The notes below the pieces were generated by a model that did not search any database, was not told the origin of the DNA, and saw only the letters and a program-made list of their open reading frames with translations. A program made the position numbers and the translations under genes. From Bradyrhizobium guangzhouense (GTDB taxonomy: Bacteria; Pseudomonadota; Alphaproteobacteria; Rhizobiales; Xanthobacteraceae), in the NCBI RefSeq assembly GCF_004114955.1, contig NZ_CP030053.1, forward strand, positions 6,674,001-6,738,000: a stretch of 64,000 bases of DNA. Reading direction: 5' to 3'. Position 1 is the first letter of the stretch. The number at the start of each line of letters is the position of its first letter. Of this stretch, positions 61,101-64,000 are shown piece by piece.

Positions 61101-63942
61101 TCAGCGTGTCATGCGCAAATACTTCGATGACGCCACCGGCGTTGTTGAAGCCGGTTTCGTCGGCGAACTCCGCCGCACCCTTGACATTGACCACGCCGGA
61201 ATTGTTCAGCGTGCCATTCTCGATCAGGTTGATGCCGTCGAGCTCCAGCGTGCCGGAAATATTGACCGTGCCGCCGTCAATCGTCACGGCGTTGGCGACC
61301 AGCGTCGCGCCGAAGCCGACCTTCACGGTACCGCCCGTGTTGGCGATGCCGGTATCCAGCGTCAGCGTGCCGCCGGAAAGGTTGATGGTGCCTGAATTGA
61401 CAATGGTGGTCAGGGTGTCGATCACGCCGCCCGCTTCCAGCGTTAGCGTGCCGGCGTTGTTGATCGCGGCGGTATTGGGGACGACCACGTTGGACTTCGG
61501 CCGGGTGATCGTCTCGACATCGATCGCGCCGCCGACGAAAACGGTGCCATCAGTCGCATTGGTGAACCGCGCGTCGGCATTGAGCGTGAGCGCCCCTGCA
61601 AGCGTCAACGTGCCGTGGTTGACCACCTGCGGCGCCGTGTGGTGCACCGTCGTGTCGTAATCATCCATCGTCAGCGACTTGCCGAATGCCGCGACGTCGA
61701 TCGTGACGGGATAGGACGGGGTCAGGCCATGCAGCTGATCGGTAATGACGATGACATCGTCGCTGCTGGTCGGGACCGTGCCGGTTTCCCAGTTCGCGGC
61801 GTCCTTCCAGAAACCGCCCGAGGGCAGGTTCGTCGCGATCCAGACCACCGCCGGGGCGTCCGTGCCCGTGATCGTGACGGTGATGGTCTGCGTTGAGGTC
61901 GCGTTGTGCTCGTCGGCGACCGTCACGGTGTAGACCAGCGTCAGCACCTCGCCCTTGGGAATGAAGTCTGCGAGGTAGACGGGCAGATCGGCCAGCGACC
62001 AGTTGATGGTGCCGGTACCGGTGCCGGTTGAATCGAGGCCGCTCGCGATCGCAACCGACATGGCGTTCTGGAACGCGGCAAGCGGGCCCGGCGGCACGGT
62101 GGTGCCATCAGGCAGGCTCGCACCGGTCAACGCCACCGATACGGTGTGGGTGTCGGTGAGGTCGACATCCGTGAACGTGAGCGTGCCAGTGGTCGGAACG
62201 TTGGTGGTGAGCGGCCCGCCCGGCACGCTGGTGCCGCCGGAGAAGGTGATGGTCGGCACGCTGGTCGTGATCACCGGCTTGTCGTTGCTGCCGGTGATCG
62301 TGATGGTGATCGGGATCTGCCTGATTTCGGGTTGGACCGAGAAATTGTTGTTGACGCTGACGATGTAGGTCAGCGTCAGCGTTTCGCCGTCGGCGAGGAA
62401 GTCGAAGGCGTGGTCGGCGATCGAGTAGGTCAGGGTCGCAGAACCGTTGTTGTTGTTGCCGCCGTCGGCAACCACGGCAATCCTGATCTGCGTCGCGGCA
62501 ATATCCTGCTTCTGCAGAGCGGTGAGCGAGGGGGTGACGTCGTGATGCCCCGAGTCGGTATAGGTGAATTTCGACGGATCGACGTCCACCGACACCGTCG
62601 GCCGATCGCCCAGGTTCTGGTCGAGGAAGTTGATCTTGAAGATGATGATATCGGCAGGCACGGCATCGCCGGTGACGTCGGCGCGGTCGCCGGTCGCGTG
62701 CGCGTGCTCAGGCATGACGAACGCGGTCACCACATTGCCGTTGGCGTCGAGGACGCTCGCGAAGGGCGCGCCGGGAATGCGGTCGACTCCCTTGTCCGAT
62801 CCGCCCTGCGCCAAATTGCCGCCGGTGCTGACGGTATTGACGAAGGTCGCGGTTGCGGTGGCACCGGTGTCCGTCTTGATCAGGACAATGTCGCCGTTCT
62901 GCGTGATCGAGTCGGTAGAGTTGTTGGTGAGCTTGGTGTTGGTGTTGTTGTCGGTGAACTTCAGCGTGAACACGTCATTGATCAGCTTCTGCACGTCAGG
63001 CGACAACAGCGCATTGGTGACCGAGACGTTGCCGCCGCTGATCTGGATCATCTGGCCGGCCTGGTTGACCGTCGCGATCGGCAGCAGCGTCAGCTTGTCG
63101 AACAGGATGTAGGAGCCGGTGGTGCCGTTCGGCTCGACCAGCACCTGGAAGTTCGCCTGCGGCTGCGGATCACCGCCGCCGGCGGGGACGACGAAATTGA
63201 TCTCGGTCAGCACCGCCGTACCGCGGATGCCCATGGTCGCGACCGGCGTGTCGATCTTCATGTCGCCGTGCTTGGCGGTCTCGCCGGCGACGAAGGTGAT
63301 GGTGCCCGCGACCAGGCTGAGCAGCGAGGAATTGTTCGACCCATTGGGGTCGTAGACCATCTCGTTCAGCACCATCCGCGCGTTGGAGGACAGGCCGAAC
63401 ACGGTGCCATCGATGAAGGTGATGCCGAGCGTCGAATCCGAGCCGGTCGAGACCACGTCGCCCTTCTCGACGTTGTCGCCGTTGTTGAGGATCACCGAGA
63501 CGCCGTTGCGGACCACGGTCGCGCTGCCGGTCAGCTTGGTGACGTGGCCGATGACCTGAGCCACTGCGGCGCCGGGCGCGGCCTGCGCGACCTGGACGTA
63601 ACCGGTGAGCGCACTGACAATGTCACCGGTGAGATGAGCGCCATCGGGCGAGGCGATCGCCGCGCGCTTGTCGCCCCTGAAATAATCGTGAACGACGAAG
63701 TCGTGGCCGTCGCGCGAGAGCACGAGATCGAGTCCGGCGCGCTTGAAGTCGCCGTGGAAGATCAGATTGGGGTCGGCGATGACGACCGCGCCGTCAGGCA
63801 CGTGGCCATGTGCCGTTGCAGTAAAAGACTTGGCGGTAAACGAATCGACGTGATCAGAGGCGGACGAACGAAAGCCTTGGCCATCCAAAAAGCCCTGGCC
63901 ATCCGAGGTGAGCGCGGCGTCAAATTTGCCAGCGTAATTCAA
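52117..63942 (-). CDS. Giant FecR/VCBS/beta-helix surface protein with T1SS tail (3941 aa)
   Basis: An 11.8-kb gene. It starts at TTG 63942; the frame is open another 45 nt upstream with no ATG/GTG, so the true start is uncertain and no ribosome site is visible. Domain order by residue: FecR-type domain about 127-245 (GTVFGLSSNARMVLNEMVYD, KIDTPVATMGIRGTAVL); two VCBS-like repeats about 440-696 (GSNDKPV, GTDAPAV ends); a long beta-helix/adhesin array about 700-2930 with ~113-residue repeats; two more VCBS-like repeats about 2936-3229; a cadherin-like unit to about 3350; a lectin/glucanase-like beta-sandwich about 3370-3585; then an RTX-like end about 3815-3941 (GTSGKDVIFAP, GDTLTGGGGQDQFVF) typical of type I secretion substrates. 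Export by the T1SS at 36-39 kb is inference. Likely a surface adhesin or biofilm matrix protein. Confidence 0.85.
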   Translation of the reverse strand: MNYAGKFDAALTSDGQGFLDGQGFRSSASDHVDSFTAKSFTATAHGHVPDGAVVIADPNLIFHGDFKRAGLDLVLSRDGHDFVVHDYFRGDKRAAIASPDGAHLTGDIVSALTGYVQVAQAAPGAAVAQVIGHVTKLTGSATVVRNGVSVILNNGDNVEKGDVVSTGSDSTLGITFIDGTVFGLSSNARMVLNEMVYDPNGSNNSSLLSLVAGTITFVAGETAKHGDMKIDTPVATMGIRGTAVLTEINFVVPAGGGDPQPQANFQVLVEPNGTTGSYILFDKLTLLPIATVNQAGQMIQISGGNVSVTNALLSPDVQKLINDVFTLKFTDNNTNTKLTNNSTDSITQNGDIVLIKTDTGATATATFVNTVSTGGNLAQGGSDKGVDRIPGAPFASVLDANGNVVTAFVMPEHAHATGDRADVTGDAVPADIIIFKINFLDQNLGDRPTVSVDVDPSKFTYTDSGHHDVTPSLTALQKQDIAATQIRIAVVADGGNNNNGSATLTYSIADHAFDFLADGETLTLTYIVSVNNNFSVQPEIRQIPITITITGSNDKPVITTSVPTITFSGGTSVPGGPLTTNVPTTGTLTFTDVDLTDTHTVSVALTGASLPDGTTVPPGPLAAFQNAMSVAIASGLDSTGTGTGTINWSLADLPVYLADFIPKGEVLTLVYTVTVADEHNATSTQTITVTITGTDAPAVVWIATNLPSGGFWKDAANWETGTVPTSSDDVIVITDQLHGLTPSYPVTIDVAAFGKSLTMDDYDTTVHHTAPQVVNHGTLTLAGALTLNADARFTNATDGTVFVGGAIDVETITRPKSNVVVPNTAAINNAGTLTLEAGGVIDTLTTIVNSGTINLSGGTLTLDTGIANTGGTVKVGFGATLVANAVTIDGGTVNISGTLELDGINLIENGTLNNSGVVNVKGAAEFADETGFNNAGGVIEVFAHDTLTIDHGSHINNAGDVKVDANSKLTVNGATIDGGAITVVTEIPVLVNAESDGGGSTFTFIYSSTSGTVTNNGELDLTGDGVLSNGNLTNNGTLNVTGTGNALDGEQVANAGTIEVLAGALAIGPGSVVDNSSGNVIVDAALTLNGATLSGGTIKGDGSIDVTGASKIDKAATLTVATVTADAKLTLDGITVSGSVITDNSSIELDDTVKLEGGAKIQGGPVTNNGALEIAGPVTLLNDVVTNQGTVQVDGSQTLTLSNTEISGGAIDGTGTIDVTGASKIDGGATLSTSAVTAEAKLTLDGITVSGSVIADNSSIELDHTVKLQGGAKIQGGPVTNNGTLEISGAATLSNDVVTNNSTVKVDGGQTLTLSGTEISGGAINGTGTIDIVGASKIDGGATLSTSAVTVEAGTTLTLDTATVDGATISDKGSITIDGTVKLTGGAVIQGSSSVFAPTGGGPATAEFNWGQLGTPYTIVGSPRQIVATDGTGGTVSSAGGVFARLDQSSGWSGNFAPGTHLLWDDQNGPDITIKFATPVSSAGAQIQADYYGSFTAEIIAYDLGGNVIGTVTEGGVSNGNADGSAIFIDLISSSADIAMVKFVLTSATYSPNDFAIGPVEFAEGPSVGGSGPIVNNGKLEISGAATLLNDIVTNIGSVQVDGSQTLQLSGTEIIGGTVNGAGTIDVTGASKIDGGATLSTGAVIANAKLTLDGITVSSSVITDNAGLELDDVVKLEASAKIQGGPVTNNGTLEISGAATLLNDIVTNNDTVQVDDGQTLTLSGTEISGGTVNIYSGLSGGTINVTGDSTIDGNASLNKGAVTVASDITLKLDDVTVSASKITNGGTVKVDTGKKLTLADATLTGGALTIVGTLASSGTTTITDANISNLYLLESTLGGLLTLVATSSTPLITNDGGTIRANNAELDINTEAVTNTGTLAAINDGTLKLISTDVTNTDGAVSIESGSTLDLSTATIDGGTVTIAGTLESTGTSAISNADITNTGTITVTGGKLTIDPLVSHKIINSHLIQANGGELDISGELIVNTADLKAVGGGILKLTSLTVTNDGGTVTVDGTSKLYLSDIVAINGGQLSNSGHLFSVSNANSISAAVTNTGTIEVQAGSLNLSGGLTGVGQLVIDDKATLELAGADAQTVTFAGGADTLKLDHTSLGFTGTIAGQSSTGGTFTVTGDADIATSSGDALDFTASGGTSDSRADIEITPTGTLTGAASGVAVTQNGTGDISLTATGDITGLAAGDAISFTVNGDIAGVSGRGIYLVDDVTGAGNITINNVTGKASGTGANSEGILVQNFNAANAGDISITQLGGAAGGAFGIDATTQGDGDVGIDAGGDITGTSIYGIRARSYGTGDITVTTEAGSVVTSGSSGIVAVNRATSLDGGDDSTVTVNAHGAIHSGGTTNLGGNPPAGIQAGYAGSTNGSAANTGVSGTVVVNNYADITAGAGSGIDAYNYGNGDVTVNSFAGTSISVSGTKSYGIQASALSGGTGDIAVTLGTGVTISGATAYGIKAYSIDAGDITVTLATGDSITADSSGIVAVNYATAIDGDLHSAITVEAHGTIHSGTTPNNDGATPGGIIAGYKPGGNATFSGAVNGDVIVDSDATITADAGYGIQAFTWGAGNVTVSTGETSSITAAGTAIRASDHGGGDVSVTNEGSATGAVGLSALATGAGNITIVNDGHLTGTGATGISVTQNDDNATGATYITNHGYVVGADGHAAIYIQENTSDTGIATIDNTGTIGPVDATSVASTTYAIVETGGAIAINNSGHIDGNIWVASATFDNKAAGIWTVSGTSAFGTLSKIDNAGEIDLHDGALVSSADGLTFGITNSGKIESWGSASITGNITNTNTIEIHTDGTLSLFGSLSGSGSVTIDTGATLVVDAAVSQTITFGGTGAELDIHTTDFGGSIAGLAATDKIDLSSIDYGPGTSAVYLANDDASTGGTLTITDAAGNHISLTLTGADYSHAVFAGSDDGSHHTLITVNAADDAPKFTTDGATLTASFAELADTTGASTTYDPSPAATGSIAFTDVDLTDRPTVNVTHQDVTWLNSDHTALTLTPDQISALESALSLQLSGKNNGTVGWSYSIADSALDFLGQDQTATVVSTVTLDDGHKTDTTQITVTISGANDAPAIAAKAGDSAGADLSETNAGLGTNGTLTVSDPDATDHVTVARDHVSVYLDGTLQADGIDGLSNTDLLNYLTVQSGDILNGTATHAQFTWNFNSGSQAFDFLAAGHTLSLQYTIVPDDGHAPTGTGNGVVTINIAGSNDAPTLDNATLAAVSEDTAAPAGSSVGKLFAAGFHDVDDGASLKAVAITADHATAAQGVWQYEVAGGNQWIDVSGVSDTGALVLATDTLLRFVPAANYSGVPGSLDVHALDDTYVGGASGATPVLIDITSPAIGSSVSTLPATLNTEVTPVTDPPAFKALAVNYVADSLTGDSIDLTKWQVVLPSVPGTADDASVTPTANGVVLHDHGYLETTSGFTPTAATPLHVSLSFSLDDGIGPYVAVTDGTDGTTGAFGSPANGLSFMFGWGQGLIITNNATGANVNLTAGLSQGTVYDATITDDGSHQTVVIVDHGTGEAVGSYTSDFSDYAAGNLVTITNREANDSQHDATVSNVTISNAFEGEHGVPIALSGLTAVTDTDGSEHMSLDLSGFPDGATFSVGQPGTGAEAGHWLISSADIDSLGASPLTMTAPADYTGEFSLHVSGTVVDQATGLSGPLSDTNTFTSDVAVKVDGGGPVIDTDNFTVSHNGDLGTDTIKDLSVVDSDAGASTDTFTLTATTSPTPSTDTSSVHLPTTSGSLSAINLGLADGVTYSPGDPAPDQDQITLTVTDKTTGAHDTVNFIFDEAGDTSQGITLTGTSGKDVIFAPTTGDTLTGGGGQDQFVFAPGSAGFDGEGHPVADYAHTITDFIEGVDRIDLRQFSDVGSIHDLTIAQQSGDTLVTWQQQISAGEGSVTEHESLLLSKLTANLKASDFIFHIT
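58400..60700 (-). repeat. Internal ~340-bp repeat array of the giant gene
   Basis: Protein repeats of about 113 residues share segments such as LTLDGITVSGSVI, LEISGAATLLNDIVTN and QTLTLSGTEISGG. Unit anchors on DNA lie near 60545, 60205, 59865, 58985 and 58620. Spacing is about 340 bp except for the 59865-58985 step, which is about 880 bp because an unrelated domain of about 540 bp sits between the units. Confidence 0.8.
59235..59775 (-). other. Domain inserted in the repeat array of the giant protein
   Basis: About 180 residues (protein positions about 1390-1570) differ from the surrounding beta-helix repeats: EFNWGQLGTPYTIVGSPRQI, GTHLLWDDQNGPDITIKFATP, GAQIQADYYGSFTAEIIAYD, and NDFAIGPVEFAEG. 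Aromatic and strand-like content suggests a compact beta-sandwich, possibly ligand-binding and reminiscent of PEP-CTERM-type extracellular domains. The repeat resumes in register after it. Confidence 0.6.
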
Positions 63943-64000
63943 CCGGGCACCGTGAAAAGGGTTAAAATCTAAGTAAGTATCGACCGCCTAAGCTTGCATA

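Overview
The window reads as chromosome of a Bradyrhizobium-like alphaproteobacterium. The support is high-GC coding sequence, an MbfA-type iron exporter behind a perfect Irr box (iron control element), many catabolic dehydrogenases, hydrolases and ABC importers, and several families of dispersed palindromic repeats of the kind that fill Bradyrhizobium intergenic gaps. No rRNA, phage, CRISPR or complete insertion sequence was seen. The one RNA gene is an initiator tRNA (4631-4707, minus).

Left edge (1-4630): a visibly AT-richer block ends at the 3' side of tRNA-fMet. It holds a compact, single-strand gene set: a 57-residue precursor-like peptide, a radical SAM enzyme with a shortened SPASM/twitch-type C-terminus, and three overlapping genes for proteins without an obvious function (one resembles DUF6895). 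This looks like a horizontally acquired RiPP (ribosomally made, post-translationally modified peptide) locus and is the best candidate for an undescribed system.

5.0-33.3 kb: mostly ordinary catabolic and housekeeping genes. There is an aldehyde dehydrogenase/GMC oxidoreductase pair, CvpA, SDR, a MBL/FAH/GST/MBL/epoxide hydrolase series, a secreted polyhistidine protein, the Irr-box mbfA-outer membrane protein-cytochrome b561 operon, an amidase with an NTF2-like protein, alcohol and acyl-CoA dehydrogenases, a second SDR with an enoyl-CoA hydratase, a LysR regulator divergent from DUF1127 and GNAT genes, an MFS carrier, a Rieske/amidohydrolase/amidohydrolase operon with a 5-bp microsatellite in front, and CinA.

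33.4-49.6 kb: DUF1488, a polyglycine TPR protein, AMP nucleosidase, a type I secretion ABC/HlyD pair, a GlsB-type membrane protein, and a seven-gene peptide-type ABC importer operon. That operon contains an AtzE-like amidase and an AtzG-like small subunit between its two ATPase genes. A second solute-binding protein is transcribed divergently.

49.7-64.0 kb: a CHASE2-adenylate/guanylate cyclase lies downstream of an 11.8-kb gene for a 3941-residue FecR/VCBS/beta-helix/lectin-like surface protein with a C-terminal RTX-like type I secretion tail. The T1SS pair at 36-39 kb is a plausible exporter for it.

Most intergenic gaps of 60-160 bp are filled by at least five families of inverted repeats, listed individually.
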